Below are positions 24,601 to 37,000 of a stretch of 64,000 bases of DNA, one piece after another (within the stretch, counting starts at the first letter, position 1; every line of letters starts with the position of its first letter). Position numbers and translations under genes: made by a program. The stretch comes from Typha latifolia (taxonomy: Eukaryota; Streptophyta; Magnoliopsida; Poales; Typhaceae): NCBI GenBank assembly GCA_019914945.1, contig CM034106.1, positions 4,836,001 through 4,900,000 on the forward strand, given 5' to 3'. The notes below the pieces were generated by a model, which was given only the letters and a program-made list of their open reading frames with translations, had not been told where the DNA came from and ran no database searches.

Positions 24601-27600
24601 AATCCTAGTCATATTGGGAAAGCTAAATCCCACTAGGACTAAGAAAACCGAATCCTACTCAAACTTCAAAAACTGAAGTTAAGTTGGAAAGTGAAAACTG
24701 ATTGAAAAAAAAAACAAAATCGAAAAAGAATAGGAAAGTAAACATGGCAAGCACCACTACGATATTTTTAACATGGAAACCTCTTGGTCCATCAAGAGGA
24801 AAAAACCACGAAACCGCCCAAACAAGATTAACCCATATCAAGAATTCGTTGGCACAAGAATAACTTACGACATGCTAGACAGTTCGATTAACCCATATCA
24901 AGAATTCGTTGACACAAGAATAACTTACGACACGCTAGACAGTTCATCATCTAACTGTTGAAGCTCACTTCTCTTACCCGAAGCCCATCTGGATTAACAA
25001 CTATTCTATGATTAGACTGCCTCTATAAAAGAGTTCACAGTAAGTCGCTGTGAATTGTTCCTCAAACTTCTCAGTGGTTGGTCGGTGTCGACTATGGCTG
25101 CTCAGTTTAGCTCCTCCGATGTTCTTGATTAATCTCTGATGTAGAACAAATAATTAGAAATATGTAGGTGGGTCTCCTCACACTAGATGTAAAGTATGCT
25201 CCGGGAGGGAATCTCAAACTGCAGATGATAAACTTGAAGATCCTTGGGTTCTCTTTCAATGGATTATCTCTCTAACCTTTGGTTTAGCTCCGCCTATGTG
25301 CTATATGTCATGGTTAGTATTTCACTAGCACTCAAACTCAAAAATAGTTCATAATTAATAGAAAGTTCAGAGCATCAAGTGAAAGATCTTTGGATTGGAT
25401 GGATGACTTTGGACTACCCCTGGATACTTTAAATAAAAACAAGGAACATCTGCAATTCGTATCATTAGAATCTACCAAAGAAAACTCCAAGTCTGAACTT
25501 GTTTCAAAATTTTCATTCTCTGATCTATGCATGCTGTTTGGAAGCCCTTAAATGTCATCCGGATGCCATCCAATTTTCCTTCTTTGCGTTTAGCCCTTAG
25601 TCCCATCCGGATAGAGTTCTGAAAACTTCTAAATTTTGCTTTCTTTCATTTGAATCTTTGATTTCTTTGCACGCAATACTCTTCCATAAGTAATGTCTTG
25701 AACAAGGATGGCCGTGCCGGTCTGTACTTGCCGTGCGGCACCCCTCCTAATAGCTTCGCCATCGACCTCGTCGTCGAGCTCACTGTCGCCGTTGCCACTG
25801 GCCTTCGCCGTCGCCGCTCCCGATCCGAATCCGCAACTTAAGTTTTTAACCGATAAAAACCCACCCCTCTCTCTCTCACTCTCTCTCTCTCGATCTCTTT
25901 CTTCCCCTCCCTCAGCTAGGGCACCCGACGCGAGCGACTGGGAGCGGCAACGGCGACCGGGAGCGGCGACGGTGTCGGCGAGCGGCAACGGTGAAGGCCA
26001 GCGACGACGGCGACTGCCAAGGTGGTACATTTTTCTCTCCTTTTCTTACGGCACGACCGGCAGTCGGCACGGGCCGTGCCTGTGGCACGGCCATCGTTGG
26101 TCTTGAACTCTTCATCAAACATAATTCCAAGATTGTACATCACAGATATTTAGAGTTTTGTGTCCACAAAATTACCATTACAATATTTTGCACGGACAAT
26201 ATGGTAAGTTACATACAATAGAGCCTCTACATCAGCTACAAGTCTCTTCAAAGCATGGATTGAAGTATTGACCAATCTTGATCTGTATCACAGAAATAGA
26301 TTGGCCGATACAGCCAATCCCCAATCCGAATTGTCCAAAAAGATGACTGATATAGTTGATAAGGTTGATAGTATTGTTTTTTCAAGTGGCCAATCTCAAT
26401 CCCGAAGCTAATATTTAGAACCTTGTTTCAAAGTCATTCCAATTTCCAAATCTTTCTAAGACAATTTTGGACTCAAGAAAATTCAAATGGTTTTGATACC
26501 TAAAATAAATGGGAAAAATACATAGTAAGCTATAATGGGATCGAGTTGGCCCTATGAGATTTAGATAGTAATCAAAGCTCTAAAATCAGCCCTCAGTTTC
26601 ATGATCGATTCTAATGGAATTTGAGATTTTTTCAGTTCCAAAACCATACCTTTTTATTGGGGTTCGAGGTGGACTTCTATTGTGCAAAGCTGGAAATTCC
26701 GTGTTAAGACTAGTCCAGAAATGAAATGAAAAAATAAAAGGAGACGATTTATCTGGAAATCTTCTCTTGGGAAGAAAGCATAGGGTCATTATCTAGATCC
26801 AACTCCAACAAAGTACCAGAAACCAAACCTCATGCACTTACCCTCAAGATCCTCCGTCTCAAAAACAAAATCTGCAAAATACAATTCCTCATGAGGAACA
26901 CTTTTGTGACAAATGGGCTAAATCTATTCACGCCCAATCCATGCAAGCACATGTTGTCCTCTGCAATAGCTAGAAAATAAAAATAAAAAAAATATTAAGG
27001 GCACATGCTCCTCCTTCGCTCTCCAAATCCAGTTCAAAACCTAAATAAATTTTCCTTATAAAAATCCCTAGCTAACTCTAATCCTCTCTTTTTGACACTG
27101 CAGCCACCTCCTCCCTCTCTCTTCTTCTTTTCTTCCTCACTGGAGTTTGCATCGTGGGATCGAACCGCCGGAGCATTGCCGAAATAATCAGATACCACCT
27201 CACAACTCACTTGCGAGTCATCTTCCACCTCTCTAGATTAATTAGTTTGAAATAGTAGATTGTAAATACCTAAATTTCGTCTTCGTCGGCAAAATTTGCC
27301 GACTACCATCTTCCAATCATCATCATACCAATCTGTAGGCTTTGCGTAGTTGGCTCATGCCGTAGGTGTAAGAACCAGAAAAAAAAATTTAGGGGTTGAG
27401 AGAGGAGGGTGCACGTGCTCTGCACGTGCAACCCCCTCCCCTCTCCCTCTCTAGCACGCGACGAGGGGCAAGGAAATACTCATCTAATCCGAATTGGATT
27501 AGATTTGATTTTCTTTTAATCTATAAATTAAAACCCTAATCCTCTCTCTCTCTCTCTCTGCTTAACCACCTCAGCCCCCTTCTCTCTCTTCTTCCTCCCC

Positions 27601-28022
27601 TCTTTCGCTTACTTCTTCCTCACCGTCGGAGTCATGCCGTGAAATCGGCCTGCCAGAGCACCGCCGGAGCAAACGAAGACCACCACATGACTCCTTGGTA
27701 AGCCCTCTCCCACCCCTCAAAATTAATTAAAGTTTAATAGGGTAAAACGAAAATACCTAATTTGGGTTCCTCGGCTTCACCGGCTAATCAGGCTGGCCGG
27801 CAGCTTCAAGTTGTTGCCGCTCCATCTAGAAGCGTCTTGCCATTGGCCTCGTGCCGTGGGCGTTCACCGTTGGAGCCCTCGTGGCCCCGATCGCCGTCGG
27901 CGATGAGATCGATCGCCATTCATTGGTTCTCCACCTCGCGAGGATGACAGCACCGTGTGGGTGTTGGGGAGCTAAGGGCGCGGCCGGCAAACCGTCGCCG
28001 CGGTGGCCGTCGACGTCTCCCT

Positions 28023-28061
<39 letters not shown>

Positions 28062-31000
28062 GGAGAAGATAGACTCGGGCAACCCGAGTCTGGCCTTCTC
28101 CCTTTAAGTTTTTGGATTCGGGTTGATTTGGATCCGAATCCAAGGAACCTGATCCAGTTTCATTAGTTAATTGGATTGGGCCTTGGGCCCAATCAATTTA
28201 AATGTTAGATGGGTGGGCTGGGCCAACTGCAGCCCAACCCAACTAATTTGGGCTTATTTTGGCCCAAATTATTAATTTTTGAGTTAAATTATAGAAAAAA
28301 AATTTTAATATCTTTTCTTATTATTATTTAAAAATGTTATTGTTATTTATTATTAAGGGTGGTGATATTTAGCACGTGAGCTAGGGATTTGAGATTCAGT
28401 TGTCTTGCTTAGACTCAGGTGAGTGGATTCACTCACATATTTATTTTATTATATTTCGTACCTTTGTCAGACCATATAAATTTTTGTGTGCAAATTTATT
28501 TATTTCATCCTTACGTGCAAAAATTTAATTGTTATATTTTTTGTGTGCATTTAATCATTGTACTCAGTGCATCACTATACTTTGTGCAAATATTGAATTT
28601 AGTGAAAGGAAAATATGAGACTAGTATTGGTACGACTTAGATAACAGTCCCGGTATAAATCGCTTGCGATTTTTCGTGGTGACTCAAGTCTATCTGGAAG
28701 TCCAGGGGAAAGTCCTAAATCAAATCATTGCGGTGACTTTCTTAGATGACCCTGATGGGGTTAGGGAACAATCCTAGGATGAATGAGAAATTTTCTAGGT
28801 GACTCTAACTTCTCTCAATGATTAGTGGAAAAGACAGAGTGTGTTGATCATATAGTGATACCATCTGATGACCTTAACCGGATCAGCTATGAAGAAAAGT
28901 CCCGAGCGTCATCTCGAGGTGACTTCTAGTTGATGTGGATCCACAGGGTTTAGACCTATTAAGACATATGACAATATAAATATTGAAAAGATGTTAATAT
29001 GTTGAAACCGTGCAAAGTTACAAGTTGTAACTCTCTATTATTATCATTGTCATTAATTAAAGAGCATGCCCATTACAAATTGTTATCATTGTCATTAATT
29101 AAAGAGCATGCCCATTACAAATTGTTATGTATATTGTCAATTATTAGTTCTAAATTTTATTTTATTCAACATTAATAAAATTTAGAATTTATTTGGTTTT
29201 CAAGTGGATTCCACTCACTGAGCTATAGTTGTTGGCTCATGGATTCTTTTTTTTATTTATCTATCTTAGGTAATAGTCAGCGGGGCGACTGAGCAAGATG
29301 TACCCGGACTCCACCTCCACTTAGGATTCACCTATTTACTTTTTCGCTCTTTTGGATTTTATGCTTTAGATTAGAAGATAAATTTATTTCATTTAGAAAC
29401 TCAAAAACAATAACATTGTTTTATGTTTATTGCAATTAGTTTTAAATTTAATAAAGCAGCTCTTCATTTTATTTATTTATTTACATGGTCTGACAAAAGT
29501 ACGAAATATAATAAAATAAATATGTGAGTGAACCCATTCACCTAAGTCTAGACAAGACAACCGAAATCTGAAATCTCTAGCTCACATACTAAAAATCACC
29601 ACATTTAATAATAAATAATAATAAAATTTTCAATTTGAATAATATTAATATTTTAAAATTTAAAAACTAAAAAGAACTAAAATGGGTTAAATTACCCATT
29701 GGATTGGGCTGGGCTACTGCTGGGCCGAACCCAACCAAAATTAAGTGGATTGAGCTACGAGCTAACCCGCAGCCCACCCACTTAAGTGGTTCAGTTCGGG
29801 TCTTTGGATCCGAAATTCAACCCGAACCCAAAACTTAATAGAAAAGGGTTGGCTCGGGTTAAACCCGAGCCCCACCCATAACCTTCTCTTCCCGCGACCG
29901 ACGCGAGGAAGAGAAGGATTGAGAGAGAGACTGGCCGCTGGCGACCCTGCTGGCGGCGATTCACGACCGGCTCTCTGTCTCTCTCTCTCTCTACTCTCTT
30001 TCTACTTCATCGTCCTCACGAGGTGGAGGAGAACCCACCACTGACGGCCAACTCCGAAGCCGACAACGACTGGAGCCATGAGGGCTCTTCCAGAAGGCAA
30101 CCATGGCGCAAGGCCAACGGCTTGGAGCTCTCGAGCATGAGCAGCAGCAGCCTGAAGCCGCCGACCGACGAGAGTTGTCGGCGAAGCCAAAATCCCCAAA
30201 TTAGGTATTTCTAATTTACTTTATTAAACTGAAATTAAACTAGAGGGATGAGAGATGGCTCACCAGGGAGGAGTGTGGTGGTCCCAATTTCCTTCGGCGA
30301 TGCTCCGACAGGCCGAACCCACGTCGCGATTCCGACGGTAAGGAAGAAGGAAACGAAGGAGAAGAAGAAGGAAAGGGAAAAGAAGGCTGGGGGAGTTGAG
30401 GAGAGAGGAGAGAGTTAGGATTTTTTTATTTATAGGGAGAGATCCAAATCTAAAACAGATTTGGATTCGGTCAATCTGTTGCGCCTCGTCGAGTGCCGGA
30501 GAGGGAGAGGGGAGGGGCTGCACGTGCACCCTCCTCTCTCAACCCCTAATTAAATTATTTTTTTTCCAGTTCTTACATACAGAAAATTTATTTTAATAAA
30601 AATAAATAACTAATGCAATAAAAAGACTCTAAATAGGTGTATTAGGTGAAAGGAGAGGGACAAGGGGAAGAGGAGAGAGTTTTGTTTTCTACGTTAGGGT
30701 CGAGTTGCCTGGATGTGAGTTTTTTGTTTTTGAGCCCGAGGGGTCGAGAGGATCCCCACCGTCAATAGGGGAGAGTACAGGTGGCTATCGGGTGGATAGG
30801 AGGCCAAAAAGGCAGGGATTGGGTCTTCTCTGTGCATGTTAGAGAAAGACGTTGAAAAGGTGATGTTGACAGGGAGAGCACTGATGTCATCAGAAAGGGA
30901 GTCACGTATATTGCAGGACAGCGACTTGATTGATTTATGAGGGGAAGGGGTTGCGTGTCCAATTTGGATTGGGACAATTACTAACCCTTCCTCTAGCACT

Positions 31001-34000
31001 CCCATGACAGAAATTTCCCTTTTAGTACCTGAGCTATCCTCGATAGGGACTTCAACGGTTTTGAAGGGGACAAGAAGGAGTTTGATGTTTGCAGCAGAGC
31101 TTAGAGGGACAGCTTTCCCAGCCTGGTGAGCTCTTCTTGTGAGCTGACATGCCTGTCCAGTTTGATTGGACCAGCTGCGAGAGACCGTGGTTGGTTTGCT
31201 CCGAAGATTATGATGGAGGGGGGCATTGCTCCGCCGAGATCACCTCTATGTGCCAGTTTTGCACCGGGATGGATCTAGAGACCAAGAGTGGATTGATCTC
31301 CCCACTAATAGAAAAGGGATCCAACGTTTTGGACAAGGCATTCAGATCAGTGAACTTTGATTTGAGTTCAATGAGTTTTGGACGAAGACGGAGGGGAAAG
31401 TCTTGTTTGATTTTATCTTCCAGCAAGCTCTGGTGGATACATCCCGGACTTTCATGTCCTATCCTGCCACAAAAGAAGCAATGCCTCGGCAGACTTTCAT
31501 ACTTCACTTTGACCTCGCAACAGCCGGCATTAGGAAGGGAGATCGTGAGTGAACTGGTCAAAGGTTTTGTGATATCAGCAAGGATCCTCGAACGGATGAA
31601 CCTGGACCACTTCGAGGGATCAATAGCACTAGATTCAATTGGCTCATCCATGTGATTGGCTACTTCTAGGGTGGTCTTTGTGGACATGAACATTAAAGGA
31701 ACCCCAAAGAACTGAACCCACATTTTTGTTTTGGAGAAATCCTATGCAGACGCCGGTAAGCTTAGCTGAAGTGGGGCAATGATGAAAAGGTCCCTATTGA
31801 AGGACTATGGGGATCTATACCAGACCTTCCATTTATCATGCTCTAGCTCAAATGGGAGGAGAAAAATGTTCTTCTCGACTTCGATGAAGTCTAAGGACCC
31901 TTCTATGTACCATGCTTTGGCGAGAGCGCTTTTCAAGCCTTGTTAGTTGAAGGGTTTTGCTGTGAGGAGTTTTCCAACCAAGCAAAGGGAAGGTTTTCTA
32001 TTGGGGATAGAGTAGTCTTTTGCTAGAGGAATGACCTCATCCATCCCATTTTCATTGAGGAAGGCAGAGAACCTTCGAACTAAATCTTCATCTGCAACCT
32101 CCATCAGAGGGGAGAGGCCAAAGGAAGCAAAGGCTAAAAAGGATTTAAGGGAGACGAGATGGGAGAAAGGAGGGTTCCCAAGGAAGAAGAGGATGGGGAG
32201 AGAGAGGTTGAGAGCAGGAGGGAAGGAAGGACGTGGGGAAAGAGTGGTGCAAGAAGAGGCCAAGGGGAAAATCCAAGAGGGAGGGAAGGTCCGGGGAGGA
32301 GAGAAAAGTTGGAGACGTGCTCTAGGAGAAAAAAGTTGTTGCAATCTTATTCTGATTCAGCTAAACCAAACAACAAATTCAGGTCAGTTGGATATGAGAA
32401 AACTTAACCTAAAATTGAAATTAGAATGAGTTGTGAATAGCCCTTAACCCAATTTGGATTGCCTGGGGGGATGGGCCTTGGGCCCAACCTATTTATAGTG
32501 TGGACCCAATGTAATAATTTAATTAGTTTTAAATTCCAAAAATTATGATATTGGTTAGATTATTATATATTATTTGTTACTTAATTAAAGGTGGTAAATT
32601 TGTTTAGCACGTGGATTAGATATTTTGATCATTTTACTCAGGGTTTACTCACATTTTTCTATGTCTTGTACTTCGTGCTTCTATATTATCATGCACTTTT
32701 CATGCAAGATATATATTGTGTTATGTACAAATTAAATATCATGTTATTTGCGTGCAAAATATATAATTTAGTGTATTATTATTGTTCATACAAATAGCAA
32801 TTATATTGACCATGACTAATTAATGTAAAAACATAATTAGCGATTGGTACGACTTAAAGAACAGCTCCAGTAAAGATCGCTCTATGACTTTTCGTGGTAG
32901 CTTAAGTCTACTTGAAAGTCTAAAAGACAGTCCTATTTTAAATCACTGCAGTGACTTTTTTAGGTAACTCTCAAAATTAGAAAACAATCATAGATTCTTG
33001 TGATGACACTAATCTCTCTCAATGATAATGGACGAGATAGGATGCATTTATTACATAGTGACATTTTCTAAAGGGCATTATGTATACATGTGGTCGTTGA
33101 CGAGGATGATGTGATCTAAGCCAGACCGAACCACCTCATGGATATTAGGCTCATGACTTTATTCACTTATCCAACTAGTTATTTAACTTAAAATTAGGTC
33201 TAGTTTAATTTCAGTTTGTGACAACGGTGGTCATGCCGACCGACACAGGGACTCAGTCGGCACTTACCATGCTAACAGCATACTAGCACGTGGCACGAGG
33301 GGTGCCGCATGGCACCCCTTCTAGCAGCAATTTGCAACGAAGTCGAAGAGTGAAGGTGAGTGAGTAGTCTCCCTCCTCTTTTTCTCTCCCTCTTGCAACA
33401 TGTGCCTTGTCGTGCCGACCGGTGGTCGGCATAGCCATCCTTGGTTTGTGATAGTAGGTTTGGTTTATTGATGGTGATACGACTTAGGTCAAGCCAAGTC
33501 GTCTCGTTATTGCTTTTAGCTCTTAAAATTCTAGATGCTTTGGGATATCCAAGGGTCTCTTTTTGGGTTAGCCAAGAAACTCTCTTTGGGTTATCCAAGA
33601 GACTCTTTTTGGGTTAGCTAAAGAAGTCTCCTCATCATTGCTTGCATATCTTGAGATTTAGCTCTCATCATCGCTTGTATTCAACCCAAGAGTTAGTCCC
33701 TCTTTGTTTGTTGTTTTGTATCATGGGGTTGCCAAAAGATCAAGATAGTTTAGGTAACTACCTTTATAACATTGTGGTGTGCATCGTAATGGAATATCAA
33801 ATGGAATGAATTGAACTTCTTGCGTTAGCTCTCTTTCTCTCCTCCTTTCTCGTTCTCTCCTCCCACAGTAGTAGCTACCACCTCGGCTTCGCCACCTCTA
33901 ATCCCATCGATCGGCTAACTATCCTAGTCCCTTAGGGGTGGCCCACTCCGCCCTCTTATTTTACTCTCTCTACCATTGCCCTAACTACCTCCAACTACCC

Positions 34001-37000
34001 TAACATCCCACCACCATCACCTTCCCTACCGACGCCACCTCATAACCGCTGGCCTACCACCTCCATAATTAATCATGTTTCGACTAATTGATCAAGTTCC
34101 TCCTTTAACATGTCTCCCCTCTCGACCTAGCTCCTCTCCCTCCTTCCTTCAAACCCTAGCCAAGTAAACCTCCTTGGTTGTTGACTCCTTCCTCCATTCC
34201 TTTATCAGACCTCCCCTCCTCCTTGGGCACCGACCACCTTCTACCTCTTCTTCCCTCTCTCATTATTACGTTCAGCCACTACCTGAAGTTATGCACATTT
34301 TAGCCAATTTCACCATCTTCCCTATCAGCCTATCCATCATATGCTCCCCGACCACTCACCACTAATCCGACAATATCTCCCGATCTAGCCATTCAAAACT
34401 TGAGATATTGGATTCCTTAGAAAGATCTCTTTCAAAGCTACAACATGTCAAAATTGCTACAGGTTTCAATGGTAGATTGTCCAGAATATCACTCAAAAGT
34501 TCTGCCGCAGAATCTGCCACCAACCAGCCACACATCTCCGTCCCTAGTCCTTCCTCTCTCTTCCACCACCACTCACTCACTGTAACCTTCATCCCTACCC
34601 TTTGAACCATCTACCATAACTTTCACCATTATCTGAACTCCATTAAAGGCCAGTCTCCATCACTGATCTAGAACTCGCCCTAGATAACATTATAGTAGTA
34701 GCGTCGGATCCTAGTGATACACTTAATTAAGATATTTTATTATTGCATTAGGTATTTATTTTCATTAAAATAAAATTCCTATAGGTCGCGTTCGAATGCA
34801 GGTAGAGTCGTGATCGAACGCCCTTGTGAACGCCCGCGTTCGAACGCGGTCGAGCGAGTTCGAACGCCTGTGTCGCATTCGCAAATACAGAGAAGGGGCT
34901 TTTTTTAGTGCGTTTGAACGCAATCGACGAGAATCCTCTAGAATTAGGGTTTCATATTGTTTTAGGACTTGTTGGCTAGCCTCTATAAATATGTGGATGG
35001 CAGCCAACTTCATTATACTATTGGATTCTTGATTTCTTGCCTACTATCTTCTCTCTAGACTCCTCCCTCCTTTCTCTTCACCATCCTTCCAAGTCTACCG
35101 TTGGCAAGGTTTCTCCTCGCTTCTAATCTCCCTCGACTATCGAGCCACCCCTCTTCTTTGGGATCTCGACCACTTCGTTCCCTTCGTCTATATCCCTAAT
35201 TCACATCCACAATCCACCTTCATCTCCATATCCCTCCATAACCCTAACATCCACTCCACCCGTCACCACCACCATCATCCACGTTATTCCGTGTTTCCGT
35301 CCCTGCTACAGTTTGAATCTGCAAAGGGCGTAAATACAAAAGTTGTAAATCAGGAAGTTACGGATCTAATCCAATTGGTTTCATAATTTTCTGACTACCG
35401 GAGAATATCTGACGAATATTTTCCCACGGTTGCACGGACTGCTTCCTACAATAAATTCAGATCTTAAGGAATTGTTCCGTAGCCAATCTTTTGGTTCCAG
35501 ATCCTATCAATTTGGTATCAGAGCCTATCATTTGGTAACAGAGCATAACAAGTGGTATCAGAGCTTATCAAATTGGTATCAGAGCTTAACACCTAGATGT
35601 ATCTTTGACCTCTCCTCCACCAAACCCAGCCACTACCTCTTCCCTATACCTCCTTACCACGCTCCATATCTGCCCTAGCTTCATTGCCCAGGTCCAAACC
35701 ATTAGGCCCCACCTGAACCCCAAGCCGATTCACCAAAACTAACCCAAACCGCACTGATCTCAACTCAATTCCAGGAATGACTCATAACAAAGGAGTTGTT
35801 GCCCAGAGTACATCTCCTGATAAGAGTGCAGGGCAAAAACCAGCTCCTACTCGAGTGTCAGCTCCTACACTAACTTCTTTTCCTAGGTCAGAGCTAGAGA
35901 CTACCCCTGCCCCTTCTCCTACCCCTGTCTCTGCCTTTATTATAGATACAATGATATTAGCACTTTAGGCTCTCATTTAGGCTATTGGAAGGCAGTCATC
36001 ATAGACCCTGACTACATTCATGGTTAGGCCTTTTAGTATGGATAGGGGTATAGTGTTTGAGAAGTTCCAAAAGGTGTCTCCACCCTCTTTCAAGATATAT
36101 ACTTATCCGGTCAAAGCAAAGGCATGACTTGCTTCGAATAGAGAAAATTTTGAAAGTTTTGAACTGCACAAGTGATCAAAAGGTTGCATTGACAATCTAT
36201 TTGTTTATTCTTAAAAGTTGTGATTGTTCTTAGAATGTAGATTAAAGATTCTAGTCATTTTACTTAGACTCGGGTGAATGGGTTTACTCATGTTTTTTTA
36301 TTTCTCGTATTTCATAATTTTATGTTATCATCTATGAAATACAAATACTTCAAATAGCATGCCGTGTCCGTGTCCGACACTTGTCGGACACCAACACTCG
36401 TCAGACACTCATTGGACACGTGTCGGATACTTCTACAACATATCCCATATTTAAAAAATTAGAGAATAAATTCGGACACTCTTTAGACACTTTTAGACAC
36501 CCTTAAGAAACTTTTTAGACAGAAGATTTATCATATACTATAAAAGTTGATAATATAAATTATCAATTTTAGGAAATTTCTGCATATGCTGTAGAAATAT
36601 AATGCAATAACCACAAGTTAGTACATACAAGAAAATTAATGTTAATGCAAATTATTATAAAATCACAGATTCGCCTATGCCATCCACTGCAGTTAAGTAA
36701 TGGTAATTAGTTATTTATTCTCAGGTAGTTAGATATTTATTCTTATAATATAGAATTGCATTATCACGTATTAGCATTATCATTTTTGGCTTTGTAGTAT
36801 TGTATACGTTTTGTTTTTCTCTCATGAATAATTTATGCATGCTTGTGTATTTATACTATAAGTTTAGAAAAATATTTCTTTAAACGTATCGATAATATAT
36901 ATAATGCTTTTATTTATTTATTTTGCCGTGTCCTAAACGTATCGTGTCCTGTTTTTTTAAGATTTGTCATATCCCCGTGTCTGTATCGTATCGTATCTGT

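Noticed and set aside
25629..26143. Alanine/arginine-rich frames of 72-133 residues
   Set aside because: They cross the ends of a MITE with a defined TSD and have no conserved domain.
31149..31655. 168-residue plus-strand frame
   Set aside because: Antisense of the LINE ORF1, whose minus frame has a clear CCHC knuckle.
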